This document shows positions 21,451-30,586 of a DNA stretch of 64,000 nt, piece after piece (the stretch's first letter is position 1; each line of letters begins with the position of its first letter). Origin of the DNA: Rickettsiella endosymbiont of Aleochara curtula. Its GTDB lineage: Bacteria > Pseudomonadota > Gammaproteobacteria > Diplorickettsiales > Diplorickettsiaceae. The stretch is taken from positions 558,001 through 622,000 of the forward strand of contig NZ_OZ034990.1 of the NCBI RefSeq assembly GCF_964030935.1, given 5' to 3'. Both the position numbers and the translations under genes were made by a program. The notes beneath the pieces were generated by a model, which did no database searches, was not told the origin of the DNA, and saw nothing but the letters and a program-made list of their open reading frames with translations.

Positions 21451-22461
21451 TTAGCTAGTATGTTCTTTTGCTAAATCACTAGCGACTTCAAGGATGATGT
21501 CTTCTTGGCCGGCTATTATTTTACGCCGCCCTAATTCAATAAAAATATCTCTGGGATCAACGTCAAATTCCTTTGCAATACGCAAAACCGGTTTTAAAAA
21601 TCCGGAAAAAATACCCGCAAGCCCACTAATAATACTTAATGATTTTATTGAAGGAATTTCGTGCAGCAGTTCTCGTTCAGCGATATCGCTGGCATCCAGC
21701 ATTTTATAAAAATCTATACCCGTATGATATCCTTTTCGCTCCAGCACTCCTACCAACACCTCAAGTTGGGTGTTTCCCGCACCTGCACCCAAGCCACGTG
21801 CACAACCATCCAAAATCGTTGCTCCCGCTTCTACAGCAACTAATGAATTTGCTATAGCAAGGCCTAAATTATTGTGCGCGTGAAATCCTACGGGAATAGA
21901 AAGATGATCAACTAATATTTTTACTCTATCAAGCACATCCTCTGGCAAAAAATTACCTGCCGAATCCATAAAAACTATGCCCTGTGCACCATAAGCTTGC
22001 ATCTTAGTCGCTTGCACAAGCAATTCTTCGGCACTCATCATATGTGCCATCATCAACACGCCGTAAGCAGTTTTTTCTTGTATACGAGTGAATTGTATAT
22101 GTCGCTCAGTTATATCTGCTTCAGAACAATGAGCAGCCACACGCACCACATCAACTCCCAATTCAACAGCCGGACGCAAATCTTTTTCAATGGTTCCGAA
22201 TCCGGGAATAATATGAATCCCTAAACGCGATTTTTTAAGATGCATTCTTGCTATGCTCAGCATTTCTTTATCTGTCAGTTTAGCCATTCCGAGTTGCAAG
22301 GAAGAGGCACCCAAACCATTACCATGGCCAACTTCCACAATCGGAATACCTGCAGATTCTGCCGCAATACAATAGTTAGTAATTTGATCGCGGTTTAATT
22401 GATGTTTTAGGGCGTGATTTCCATCGCGCAAAGTCGGATCACTGATTAAGATTGATCGCAT
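21451..22461 (-). CDS. 4-hydroxy-2-oxovalerate aldolase (DmpG/MhpE-like)
   Basis: Class II metal-dependent aldolase that interconverts 4-hydroxy-2-oxopentanoate with pyruvate plus acetaldehyde. The 336-residue protein opens ILISDPTLRDGNHALKHQ (catalytic Arg12 and metal ligand Asp13 of the TLRDG motif, His16). It has VEVGHGNGLGASSLQLG and the metal-binding FHAHNNLGLAIANS, followed by a C-terminal DmpG communication region (residues about 265-336). It overlaps the acylating dehydrogenase gene by 16 bases, as in catabolic meta-cleavage operons where the two proteins form a channeling complex. No ring-cleavage or hydratase genes are nearby. The surroundings are sugar-nucleotide genes, so I infer a biosynthetic, synthesis-direction role. 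Confidence 0.88.
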   Translation of the reverse strand: MRSILISDPTLRDGNHALKHQLNRDQITNYCIAAESAGIPIVEVGHGNGLGASSLQLGMAKLTDKEMLSIARMHLKKSRLGIHIIPGFGTIEKDLRPAVELGVDVVRVAAHCSEADITERHIQFTRIQEKTAYGVLMMAHMMSAEELLVQATKMQAYGAQGIVFMDSAGNFLPEDVLDRVKILVDHLSIPVGFHAHNNLGLAIANSLVAVEAGATILDGCARGLGAGAGNTQLEVLVGVLERKGYHTGIDFYKMLDASDIAERELLHEIPSIKSLSIISGLAGIFSGFLKPVLRIAKEFDVDPRDIFIELGRRKIIAGQEDIILEVASDLAKEHTS

Positions 22462-23351
22462 AGAATTTCCTTACTCAATCTATTCATTGCGTATTTTTCT
22501 GCTATCGCCAACGCAGCACAATTGATAATATCAAGGTTTCCAGCATAGTCAGGCAGATAATCACCCTGTCCTTTCACTTGCACGATTATAATGATGCGCT
22601 TATTTTCTATTAAAGGATTTAAAAGTATTTTATAGCCCGGCACATAACTCTGAACTTTTTTCTCAACCCATGCGGCCATTTTAGTAAATTTTTGCAAATC
22701 TAAATCCTTAACTTTAGCAAAAATTGTGGTTTGCATATCAATACACGGTAATGCGGGATTTAGATTTAATATAGCCTTAGCGCTAGAAATGCCCGCAAAA
22801 AATTTTATGGCTTGCTCGGTAGTGTGTATATACTCATCTAGATTAATTCGCGTAGCCGGCCCTGCACTCGATGATGCAATACTGGAAACCACTTCGATGT
22901 ATTGAATCTTCGCACCAGAAGTGCTGAGCGCATGAATAATCGGTAAAGTGGCTTGCCCGCCACAGGTTATCATATTCACATTTTTATGCTGTAATGCAGT
23001 CTCTAAATTTATGATCGGTACACACATTGCTCCTTGTCTTGCAGGTGTAAGATCAATGGTAAATTTATTCAATTTTTTCAAAATCGGTGCATGGACAGCA
23101 TGTGCAGTGGCTGAAGTTGCATCGAACACCAACTCACAACAATCGGGATTTTTTTGAATATACTCAATACCCAAACTTGAAGTATGAATTCCCAATTCTC
23201 CAGCTTTTTGTATGCCCTTAGATAATGGATTTCGACCAATAAATGCACCACATTCTAAATAAGGTGATCGCAAAATTTTAATTAATAAATCGGTACCTAT
23301 GTTGCCACTTCCAAGTATTGCAACTTTCACATTTAAATTAATCTCATTCAA
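22446..23351 (-). CDS. Acetaldehyde dehydrogenase, acylating (DmpF/MhpF-like)
   Basis: NAD-dependent enzyme interconverting acetaldehyde plus CoA with acetyl-CoA. The 301-residue protein has a Rossmann motif VAILGSGNIGTDLLIKIL, FDATSATAHAVHAPIL, DLTPARQGAMCVPI and the catalytic Cys130 in MITCGGQATLPI. Length matches MhpF/DmpF (about 310). It overlaps the upstream SDR gene by four bases and the aldolase by 16. In this setting it would most simply run in reverse, reducing acetyl-CoA to acetaldehyde and handing it to the aldolase. That direction is my inference. Confidence 0.88.
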   Translation of the reverse strand: MNEINLNVKVAILGSGNIGTDLLIKILRSPYLECGAFIGRNPLSKGIQKAGELGIHTSSLGIEYIQKNPDCCELVFDATSATAHAVHAPILKKLNKFTIDLTPARQGAMCVPIINLETALQHKNVNMITCGGQATLPIIHALSTSGAKIQYIEVVSSIASSSAGPATRINLDEYIHTTEQAIKFFAGISSAKAILNLNPALPCIDMQTTIFAKVKDLDLQKFTKMAAWVEKKVQSYVPGYKILLNPLIENKRIIIIVQVKGQGDYLPDYAGNLDIINCAALAIAEKYAMNRLSKEILCDQS

Positions 23352-24376
23352 GCATTTTCCCTTTTAAAAATATGCCATGCAAAAGTCCTTTTTATAGCCT
23401 CTGATAAATTAATTTGTGGTAATAATTTAAAATCTTTTGTTGCTCTTAAAGTATTAGGCACATACCTTTCAGGTAAGTTATCATTCTTAACATAGGGTTG
23501 CAAAATATTTATACTACTCTTCGGCTGATAGGAATTAGCAATCAATTCTGCAAGCTCCTTAATAGTTACCGCCTGATCAGAGCCTACATCATATGGAAAT
23601 AAATTTTTTCCTCGAAATAATATATTCCATAACCAAATAGTTAGATCTGCAGCATATAAATAAGACCGAATTGATGTACCATCACCGTTTACTTTTATAG
23701 AATTACCATTAAGTTTATCTCGAATAAAGTTACCAATTGCATAATGCAAATCAAGTGGTAAATAAGGACCAACAAAAGAAAAACATCTTGCAATTTTTAT
23801 ATCAAGTTGATATTTTTCTACATATAGATTACACATTGACTCTGCTATGTCTTTCCCCCCAGCGTAACATGACATAAAATTATTTAAATCTATCTTTTCT
23901 CGGTTAGTTATTTGGTTTCGATATACCGCCCCTGAGCTAATAAAAAGCACTTTTTTTATTTTTTTTATTCTTGCAAATTCTAATATACGCTTAGTTCCAT
24001 TTGCAATATTAGTTAGCATAGGTAGATAGTAATTCTGCTTTGTAACTATGCTAGTATCAACTGCGGCATGTATTAAATAATGAAAGCTTTCTTTTGAAAA
24101 TTTAAAATCTAGAATATCTCCTTTACAAATTCGAAGAAAAGGTTCTTTGGCAAGATGAGGACACTTTTTATTAAATTTATTAGGGTATCGAGTTATGATA
24201 GTTATGTTTACATTTAATTCAATTTTCTTATTAATAAAAACAAGACTTTCTAAAATCCAACACCCAAAAAACCCCGTTCCCCCAGTAATAAAAATATGTT
24301 TATTTCTAAGCTCTTCCCATAAATGCTTAGTATGTAAAAAAATATAATCTAAATCCGCTTGCAATGGATTAAACAT
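23348..24376 (-). CDS. NAD-dependent epimerase/dehydratase-type SDR (candidate branched-sugar reductase)
   Basis: Extended short-chain dehydrogenase of 342 residues with the nucleotide-binding FITGGTGFFGCWILESL (about 29-45), active-site Ser/Tyr/Lys arrangement (FISSGAVY, then CYAGGKD) and a C-terminal sugar-binding half. About 25 N-terminal residues precede the Rossmann fold. Family members are sugar-nucleotide epimerases, dehydratases or reductases. By position, next to the ThDP/aldolase trio, it could reduce the keto side chain after carboligation, as YerF does in Yersinia, but sequence alone does not fix the reaction. Four-base overlap with the downstream gene. Confidence 0.75.
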   Translation of the reverse strand: MFNPLQADLDYIFLHTKHLWEELRNKHIFITGGTGFFGCWILESLVFINKKIELNVNITIITRYPNKFNKKCPHLAKEPFLRICKGDILDFKFSKESFHYLIHAAVDTSIVTKQNYYLPMLTNIANGTKRILEFARIKKIKKVLFISSGAVYRNQITNREKIDLNNFMSCYAGGKDIAESMCNLYVEKYQLDIKIARCFSFVGPYLPLDLHYAIGNFIRDKLNGNSIKVNGDGTSIRSYLYAADLTIWLWNILFRGKNLFPYDVGSDQAVTIKELAELIANSYQPKSSINILQPYVKNDNLPERYVPNTLRATKDFKLLPQINLSEAIKRTFAWHIFKRENA

Positions 24377-24388
24377 ACATGCTATTTG

Positions 24389-25336
24389 CTAATTAGAACG
24401 AGTGTTAAAATTTATACGTTCTTTCTCTATGATTATTGGTCTTTTCATAGTTCGAGTGTGAATAGATAGAATATACTCTCCTAACAAACCTATAAAGAAT
24501 AGTTGTACCGAAGAAAAAATAAATAAACCACATAAAATAGAGGATATTCCAGTATTGAATGATTTCCAAGATATCAATTTAAGTACTAGAAAAAGAAAAG
24601 CTGCACATAAACTCAACACTGAAAGAAAAAAACCTCCTATAGTTGCCAATCGTATAGGAAGTTTAGAGTGATTAGTAATTCCAAGCATTGCAATATCATA
24701 AAGTGTATAAAAATTATTTTTTGTCACTCCAAAACTTCGTTTGGGCTGAGTATAAAAAATTTCTTTACGCTCAAAACCGATATCTGATATTAGACCTCTC
24801 AGATAAGGATAAGGATCGTTGATTTTTTTTAGAATTTTTAATATTGACTTATCATATAAACCAAAGCCAGTAAAATTTTTAATTAATTCAATATCCGCAA
24901 TTTTTGTAACAAAATTATAATAAAGCCTTCTCAAAAAAAACATTATTTTAGATTCTTTACTTTTATTCTTAATTCCAATTACAATTTTGTAACCTTTTTC
25001 CCATTCCTTAATAAACTCACCGATCATTTGAGGGGGATCTTGTAAATCAGCGGCAAGAATTATTGCAGCCTCACCACTAGCTTGTAGTAAAGCATAATAG
25101 GGAGAGCGAATATGACCAAAATTACGCGAATTAACTATAATTTTTATATTTTTGTCTTTTTCAGAAATTTCTTTTAATATTTTTAGCGTATTATCTTGGG
25201 AGTTATTGTCAATAAAAATATGTTCGTATTGATAAGCTTTAAATTTATTAAAAATAACTTTCGTTTTCTCATAAATTTCTAATATATTTAGCTCCTCATT
25301 AAAACATGGAGTTACTATTGAAATAATTTTTTTCAC
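24389..25336 (-). CDS. gtrB: Bactoprenol-phosphate glycosyltransferase GtrB-like (GT2)
   Basis: The 315-residue protein has an N-terminal GT2 domain (SIVTPCFNEELNI, DNNSQDNT, ADLQDPPQM as the metal-binding DxD region, GFGLYDKSILKIL). Two C-terminal transmembrane segments follow (about 226-252 and 262-285) and the tail EYILSIHTRTMKRP. This is the GtrB/DPM1-type enzyme that moves a sugar from its nucleotide to undecaprenyl phosphate on the inner leaflet. GtrA lies 38 bases upstream. The pair would supply a lipid-linked sugar for periplasmic decoration of the polysaccharide. AT-rich even for this region. Confidence 0.88.
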   Translation of the reverse strand: MKKIISIVTPCFNEELNILEIYEKTKVIFNKFKAYQYEHIFIDNNSQDNTLKILKEISEKDKNIKIIVNSRNFGHIRSPYYALLQASGEAAIILAADLQDPPQMIGEFIKEWEKGYKIVIGIKNKSKESKIMFFLRRLYYNFVTKIADIELIKNFTGFGLYDKSILKILKKINDPYPYLRGLISDIGFERKEIFYTQPKRSFGVTKNNFYTLYDIAMLGITNHSKLPIRLATIGGFFLSVLSLCAAFLFLVLKLISWKSFNTGISSILCGLFIFSSVQLFFIGLLGEYILSIHTRTMKRPIIIEKERINFNTRSN

Positions 25337-25374
25337 GGATACACTCTAATAGGTTAATTATAAATTAATTTATA

Positions 25375-25752
25375 CTACTTGAAAACAACATATTTGTTTA
25401 AAAAAAAAGTTATAATTGAAACTGGAAATATGGCTAAAAATCCTGAAAAATAAATACTTTTGGCATAAAAATTTAGTATTATTTTAATAAATTCTACTCG
25501 TATATAATATAATAAAATGGCTATAATAATAAATTTTATAAATAAATTAAAATTATTATTTTTAAATACAATTCTTCCTGTAGTAAAAAAATTAAAAAAA
25601 ATTCCTATACAGGTTGAAACTAGGGTTGCAATATAAAATGAACATCCCATAAAAACAACAAAACTGTATATAAAATAACCAAAAGCAGTATTTAACCCTC
25701 CAACTAATATAAAACGCATAAATTGTTTTCTAGTTTGCAAACTTTCTTTCAT
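25375..25752 (-). CDS. gtrA: GtrA-family polyprenol-linked sugar translocase
   Basis: A 125-residue, four-helix membrane protein beginning QFMRFILVGGLNTAFGYFIY, the GtrA family signature. It continues with FFNFFTTGRIVFK and a final helix ending FLNKYVVFK. GtrA proteins are thought to flip Und-P-linked sugars to the periplasmic side. The start overlaps the upstream aminotransferase-fold gene by one base (TAATG), so it is part of the CDP-sugar operon and directly precedes gtrB. Confidence 0.88.
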   Translation of the reverse strand: MKESLQTRKQFMRFILVGGLNTAFGYFIYSFVVFMGCSFYIATLVSTCIGIFFNFFTTGRIVFKNNNFNLFIKFIIIAILLYYIRVEFIKIILNFYAKSIYFSGFLAIFPVSIITFFLNKYVVFK

Positions 25753-26975
25753 TAGAGAGCAACAGTGTTTTGTAAATAAATGTTAAAAAATTTTTTAAAT
25801 ACCGTGTAAAGATGGGTGATCATTTTTGAAGTCAACCCATGATGGCATGCTACCAACATGCCTCCACGCATTATTTGATCCGCATGGGGATATCCAAATT
25901 CTGTTTCGCGACGTAAAATATTGGTAAATCCAGGTTGTCGCAAAATATTTCCGGTAAATATTGTTCTAGTTTGTATATTTCTCTGTTCTAAAAATATTTG
26001 TAAATCCTTACGTTTAAATGGCGCATCATCTCTCACAATAAAGGGAAAAGCTAGCCAAGCCGTTTTTGAGCCATGCAATTGTCTAGGTAAAATAAACCAA
26101 TCTGTATATTTAGAAAAAAAATATAAATGTGAAGCAAAAATTTTTTCACGAACGCTAATATTTTTATCCAGTTTAGATAATTGAACCAATCCAAATGCCG
26201 CCCCTAATTCTGATGGTTCTAAATTATAACCAACTTCTTCAAAGATAAATTTAGCGTCATAATCAATTTCATCAATTTTATTTTGAAAACGATTTTCTAT
26301 GCTTTCTGACTCTACATATAAAGACGAACTACGTCCCCAGCTACGCAGTAATTTCGCTTTCTCTGCAAAAAACGGATTGTTTACACACAACATACCACCA
26401 TTTCCAGCACAATTAATGATGTGCGATCCGTAAAAACTCGTTGTGGTCATATCAGAATAAAAACCACTAGCATTTCCATCTAGAGTAGCCCCTAAGGTAT
26501 CACAGGAGTCTTCGATAACGACTAGATTATATTTATCAGCAATCAATCTAATTTGATGCCAGTCTGGTAAATTTCCCAGTAAATTTGGAATGATTAACGC
26601 TTTAGTTTTGTCAGTGATCATGCTTACTATCTGCTCGGCATCAATATTGAATGTATCCAATTCGACGTCAACGAAAACTGGAACTAATTTATTTTTTATC
26701 AATGGGGCTACGGTAGTTGAAAATGTTAGCGCTGGTGTTATTACTTCAGAAAATTCTGGTAATTTTAATAATTCAATCGCTAGATAATTGGCTGATGAGC
26801 CTGAATTAAGCATTATCCCAAATTTCTTATTAAATAATGCCGATATTTTCTCTTCCATTTCACGGACAGCTTTACCCATTTGTGTAGAATTACGCAATAC
26901 AGATACAACCGCTGCTATCTCTTCTTCTCCATGCACAGATTTTCCGTAGGGCACATGAATAAATCCCTTAGACAT
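25752..26975 (-). CDS. PLP-fold sugar 3-dehydratase (RfbH/ColD-like), lacking three Fe-S cysteines
   Basis: A 407-residue DegT/DnrJ/EryC1-fold protein. The usual PLP lysine is replaced by His185 (SFYGSH), the hallmark of dehydratases such as E1/RfbH and ColD that use PMP to remove the C3 hydroxyl rather than transaminate. Between rfbG and gtrA it should act on CDP-4-keto-6-deoxyglucose to give the 3,6-dideoxy ketosugar. E1/RfbH carries a [2Fe-2S] cluster on four cysteines. Here only the first (Cys158, EDSCDT) remains, and the WGRxCxC region reads WGRSSSLYVESE. No RfbI-type reductase is nearby. I therefore infer ColD-like, reductase-independent turnover. The ATG at 26975 has AAGGAA upstream and overlaps rfbG by eight bases. 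A longer frame from 27023 is less likely. Confidence 0.82.
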   Translation of the reverse strand: MSKGFIHVPYGKSVHGEEEIAAVVSVLRNSTQMGKAVREMEEKISALFNKKFGIMLNSGSSANYLAIELLKLPEFSEVITPALTFSTTVAPLIKNKLVPVFVDVELDTFNIDAEQIVSMITDKTKALIIPNLLGNLPDWHQIRLIADKYNLVVIEDSCDTLGATLDGNASGFYSDMTTTSFYGSHIINCAGNGGMLCVNNPFFAEKAKLLRSWGRSSSLYVESESIENRFQNKIDEIDYDAKFIFEEVGYNLEPSELGAAFGLVQLSKLDKNISVREKIFASHLYFFSKYTDWFILPRQLHGSKTAWLAFPFIVRDDAPFKRKDLQIFLEQRNIQTRTIFTGNILRQPGFTNILRRETEFGYPHADQIMRGGMLVACHHGLTSKMITHLYTVFKKFFNIYLQNTVAL

Positions 26976-28062
26976 TGAATGTTTCCTTAATAAAATTTTT
27001 TTCAGCAAAGCCCTGCATATCATTTCTAAATTGGTTAATTTGACTTATGGTCTTATCGTGCATATTTTCTTCAGTTTGATAAGCTTGAAACCAATCTACC
27101 GTTTTTTTGAGACCTGTTTCTAGATTCCAGATTGGACCCCATCTCAAAAATTTCTTTGCTTTGCTACTGTCTAGCTGCAAGATGTTTGCTTCATGCAAAT
27201 GTTTAGTTTCATCCTTGATCCATTTAACAGTGCTATTAGAAATTTTTATAATATATTCAGTAATCCAGCTTACCGATTTTATATCCTCAATTTCCGGCCC
27301 AAAATTCCAACTTTCTGCGAAGATAGCAGGCGCAGAATACAATTTTTCGGCTAATATTAAATATCCATAAAGCGGTTGTAACACATGTTGCCAGGGACGG
27401 AAGGCATCTGGATAGCGTAGCAAAACATTTTCTTCCTTATTGCAGGAATTAAGCACGTCAGGAACCAAGCGATCCTTAGCCCAATCTCCCCCCCCGATAA
27501 CGTTTCCGGCTCTTACCGTAGCAACGCCTACGCCTCTAGGTTTGAAATATACATCCCGATAAGTTTGGGTTACTAATTCTGAACAGGCTTTACTGTTACT
27601 ATAGGGATCATGACCACCAAGTCTATCTTCTTCCCGATATTTTTTATTTAAATCAGCATTTTCATAGCATTTATCACTGGTTACGTTGACTATAGCTTTA
27701 ACAGACTCTGTTAATCGCGCTGCTTCGAGTAAATTTATCGTGCCCATAATATTGGTTGTATAGGTCTCTAAAGGGGCTTGATAAGAATGACGAACCAGTG
27801 ATTGCGCGGCCATGTGAATAATAATTTCTGGCTGGTATTTCTTTATTACCGCATGTAATGCTGAAAAATCTCTTACGTCTGCTAAGATGCTTATCATCCC
27901 AGTGCTAAGCTGTGTTATATCAAAGAGACTCGGAACCGTGGTCGGGACTAAAGAATAACCAATCAAATTAACGCCAAGTGATTTTAACCATAAAGACAAC
28001 CAACTCCCTTTAAAGCCAGTATGGCCAGTTAATAATACTGTTTTTCCTTGCCAAAATTTCAT
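26968..28062 (-). CDS. rfbG: CDP-glucose 4,6-dehydratase
   Basis: Extended SDR that converts CDP-glucose to CDP-4-keto-6-deoxyglucose. The 364-residue protein opens FWQGKTVLLTGHTGFKGSWL, the RfbG nucleotide-binding signature (TGHTGFKGSWL). It has HMAAQSLVRHSY, NVTSDKCYEN and the catalytic DPYSNSKACSE region, followed by RAGNVIGGGDWAKDRLVPD, which distinguishes CDP-glucose dehydratases from dTDP-glucose ones. Twelve bases after rfbF and overlapping the 3-dehydratase gene, it is the second step of the CDP-sugar operon. Confidence 0.95.
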   Translation of the reverse strand: MKFWQGKTVLLTGHTGFKGSWLSLWLKSLGVNLIGYSLVPTTVPSLFDITQLSTGMISILADVRDFSALHAVIKKYQPEIIIHMAAQSLVRHSYQAPLETYTTNIMGTINLLEAARLTESVKAIVNVTSDKCYENADLNKKYREEDRLGGHDPYSNSKACSELVTQTYRDVYFKPRGVGVATVRAGNVIGGGDWAKDRLVPDVLNSCNKEENVLLRYPDAFRPWQHVLQPLYGYLILAEKLYSAPAIFAESWNFGPEIEDIKSVSWITEYIIKISNSTVKWIKDETKHLHEANILQLDSSKAKKFLRWGPIWNLETGLKKTVDWFQAYQTEENMHDKTISQINQFRNDMQGFAEKNFIKETFNV

Positions 28063-28074
28063 TAATATTACTAA

Positions 28075-28881
28075 TTAGTTACAGATTGAGTTTTTTATTT
28101 TCTGCGAATTAATATCCCAAAGCTTCCAAGGAGCATTTCCAGAAGACCAGATTTCCTCTAAAGTATTCTTATCACGCAATGTATCCATCGGATGCCAGAA
28201 ATCATGATGAAAATAGGCAGACAGCTCACCCTGCTGTGCTAAAGTCTCCAAAGGTTGCTTCTCCCATAACGTATTATCATTTTCAATATAGTTAAGGACT
28301 AGAGGGGATAAAACAAAGAACCCACCATTAATCCAAGCACCATCCCCGTGCGGCTTTTCTTTGAACGCAATGACTTTCTTATCTGAGATATTTAGCGCTC
28401 CAAATCTACCTCCAGCCTGCACCGCTGTTAATGTTGCTAGGGTATTTTGCTGTTTGTGATAGTCAATGAGTACTCTAAGATTAACATCGCCGAGTCCATC
28501 TCCATAAGTAAAACAAAAATCCTCATCATCTAGGTAAGGAGCCACTCTTTTTAGCCGCCCCCCTGTCATGGTTTGCTCCCCTGTTTCCACTAAAGTTATC
28601 CGCCAAGGCTCTGCCTTATTCTGGTGAATTTTAGTCTCATTTTTAGTCATATCAAAAGTAATATCCGAAGTATGTAAATAATAATTCGAAAAATATTCTT
28701 TAATCAGATAGCCTTTATAGCCTAAACAGATAATAAAATCGTAAATCCCATACGCAGAAAATATTTTCATGATGTGCCATATTATAGGTTTACCACCTAT
28801 TTCAATCATGGGTTTAGGTTTTACACTAGTTTCCTCACTTATACGCGTCCCACTACCTCCAGCTAATATAACTGCTTTCAT
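28075..28881 (-). CDS. rfbF: Glucose-1-phosphate cytidylyltransferase
   Basis: Makes CDP-glucose from CTP and glucose-1-phosphate. The 268-residue protein has MKAVILAGGSGTRISEETSV and KPKPMIEIGGKPIIWHIM, the cytidylyltransferase version of the sugar-nucleotidyltransferase signature. It also has CFTYGDGLGDV and FKEKPHGDGAWINGGFFV. The ATG at 28881 is preferred (AAGGAA upstream, canonical N-terminus) over an in-frame start at 28911. First gene of a minus-strand operon that runs to 19531. The AT-rich 28882-29148 stretch before it has no gene and must hold the promoter. Confidence 0.95.
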   Translation of the reverse strand: MKAVILAGGSGTRISEETSVKPKPMIEIGGKPIIWHIMKIFSAYGIYDFIICLGYKGYLIKEYFSNYYLHTSDITFDMTKNETKIHQNKAEPWRITLVETGEQTMTGGRLKRVAPYLDDEDFCFTYGDGLGDVNLRVLIDYHKQQNTLATLTAVQAGGRFGALNISDKKVIAFKEKPHGDGAWINGGFFVLSPLVLNYIENDNTLWEKQPLETLAQQGELSAYFHHDFWHPMDTLRDKNTLEEIWSSGNAPWKLWDINSQKIKNSICN

Positions 28882-29148
28882 AATTTTCCTTGTGAAATGG
28901 CCTAGTTGCATAATAAGTAAGTTGTATATATTAATTCCTAACGGTTAAAAAAAATTTAATTAAATATATAGTTTAAATTTCTAATAACTCATATTTTTAA
29001 GTAATTTTTTTCTAGAAACTAAAAAAAATAAATTCTCCTACGAAATATAATTTAAAAGCAATATCTATCTAGATTTGTAAAAATCTATGAATTATAGTTT
29101 TTTTTAATTTATTAAATAAGTTATTTTAAATGCAAGCAAATGTATCAA

Positions 29149-30525
29149 TTATTTATTTATAAAAAAAGCTAAAATTGCAGGAATAAGAAATATTGAAATA
29201 CCACAATAATAATTTATACGTACTTGATGGTAAGAATAATAACCAGGTCCTTCTGACGATACATCAGATATTATCCTATATTTGGTTATAAGTTGAAAAA
29301 CTAAATAACCTAAAAAAATAGAAAAATAAATGTTCGCTTTAAAGCTATCAAAGTAATCTAAGAATGGATAAAAATTATCCATTCGCAATAAATATTTATG
29401 TTTTATATGAAATATATTTGCGTGGAACATTGCTAAATCAAAGATATTTTTGTAAGCATTAAGAGTTACAATATAAGCAACAAAAAAATAAAATCCATAC
29501 AGATCCAGCATTAAAAGCTTAGCAGTTTTATTATGCTGGTTTAGAACAGTAGTTAATAAAATACCTGGTGTAGTAAACAGTAACCAATTAGGATGCCATG
29601 ATAGACATAAAAAAGGGAATATAGAACCTACTAGCAAAATATAAGCAGACACTCTTTTATAGTTTTCGGTAAAATTTAAATAATAAGAAAAGCAGCAAAG
29701 GAAGGAAAATATCAAGAAAAAAAACAAAAGCTTTACATCGTACGCTCTAAAGTTTAAATAGACATCAAAAACGCGATACATAACCGCAAAACACCTTACA
29801 CCTTGAATATAAGCTAAAGAATGACCGTATATAATTTTTATTATAAGGTGCGGAACAAGAAAAATAAAAAAATAAAAAACTAATTTAAAAGGTTTTTTTT
29901 CAAAAAATAAAAGTAAAGGCAAGAAAACTAGAAAAGGGAAATATTTAAAAGTAACCGCAATACCAAAAATAAAAGAACCTAAGAAAATTCTTTGTTTTAG
30001 AAAAAAAAGAAACCCGACAAGTGTAAAAAAAACATAAAAAATATCATACTCCGTAAATATAAATTGAATACAGACCGCAATTGGGGTTGATAACCATAAC
30101 CAAGTTGCTTGTATACCCCAATTTTTATTTTTGTAATATGATTGAGTTATTTTATAAAAAACAATACCAGCAGCAATATATACTAAAGTAGTTAAAGTTT
30201 TCAACCAATAGACTAGATATACGGGAAAATTATATGGATTTATTATTAACCCTAATAATTTCAATGGAAAAATCCACAATGCAAAAATTAGAAAAATACT
30301 AGGAGGATAATTCACTAATGGAATAATTCCGTGACCTTGGATTTTTTTACAATTTTCATAAAAATCCAGCGGGTCTCCAAATAGGAAATTTAAAGAATTT
30401 AATCCAGTGTAAATTATATCAGGCTCATAAAATCCTAAAAATAAAAATAAAAAAATCGCTCCGCCAAGAATATAATCTATCTTTCCCAATTGATCAAAAG
30501 GGAACAAATTGCTTTTAATTTTCAT
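29149..30525 (-). CDS. Multi-spanning GT-C-like membrane glycosyltransferase, paralogue 1
   Basis: A very hydrophobic protein (458 residues from the ATG at 30525; a TTG at 30546 is in frame) with roughly ten transmembrane segments. It shares long stretches with its upstream neighbour: the luminal YPPSIFLIFALWIFPLKLLG, TEYDIFYVFFTLVGFLFFL and AVTFKYFPFLVFLPLLLFFE. The acidic residue in the first loop (EPDI) and the FKYFP segment are typical of polyprenyl-phosphate-sugar-dependent GT-C enzymes (mannosyltransferase/GT87-like), but I cannot name the family with certainty. With GtrA/GtrB nearby it may be the periplasmic transferase of a Gtr-type system. Confidence 0.6.
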   Translation of the reverse strand: MKIKSNLFPFDQLGKIDYILGGAIFLFLFLGFYEPDIIYTGLNSLNFLFGDPLDFYENCKKIQGHGIIPLVNYPPSIFLIFALWIFPLKLLGLIINPYNFPVYLVYWLKTLTTLVYIAAGIVFYKITQSYYKNKNWGIQATWLWLSTPIAVCIQFIFTEYDIFYVFFTLVGFLFFLKQRIFLGSFIFGIAVTFKYFPFLVFLPLLLFFEKKPFKLVFYFFIFLVPHLIIKIIYGHSLAYIQGVRCFAVMYRVFDVYLNFRAYDVKLLFFFLIFSFLCCFSYYLNFTENYKRVSAYILLVGSIFPFLCLSWHPNWLLFTTPGILLTTVLNQHNKTAKLLMLDLYGFYFFVAYIVTLNAYKNIFDLAMFHANIFHIKHKYLLRMDNFYPFLDYFDSFKANIYFSIFLGYLVFQLITKYRIISDVSSEGPGYYSYHQVRINYYCGISIFLIPAILAFFINK

Positions 30526-30586
30526 TAAAAATATTCTCTTTAACAATTTAAAATAAATAATAATTTTTATTTTAAATTGAATGTTT

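Noticed and set aside
21451-23351. Aldolase and acylating dehydrogenase as an aromatic-degradation (meta-cleavage) remnant
   Set aside because: No hydratase, dioxygenase or hydrolase genes accompany them. Both genes look intact and overlap within a polysaccharide operon.
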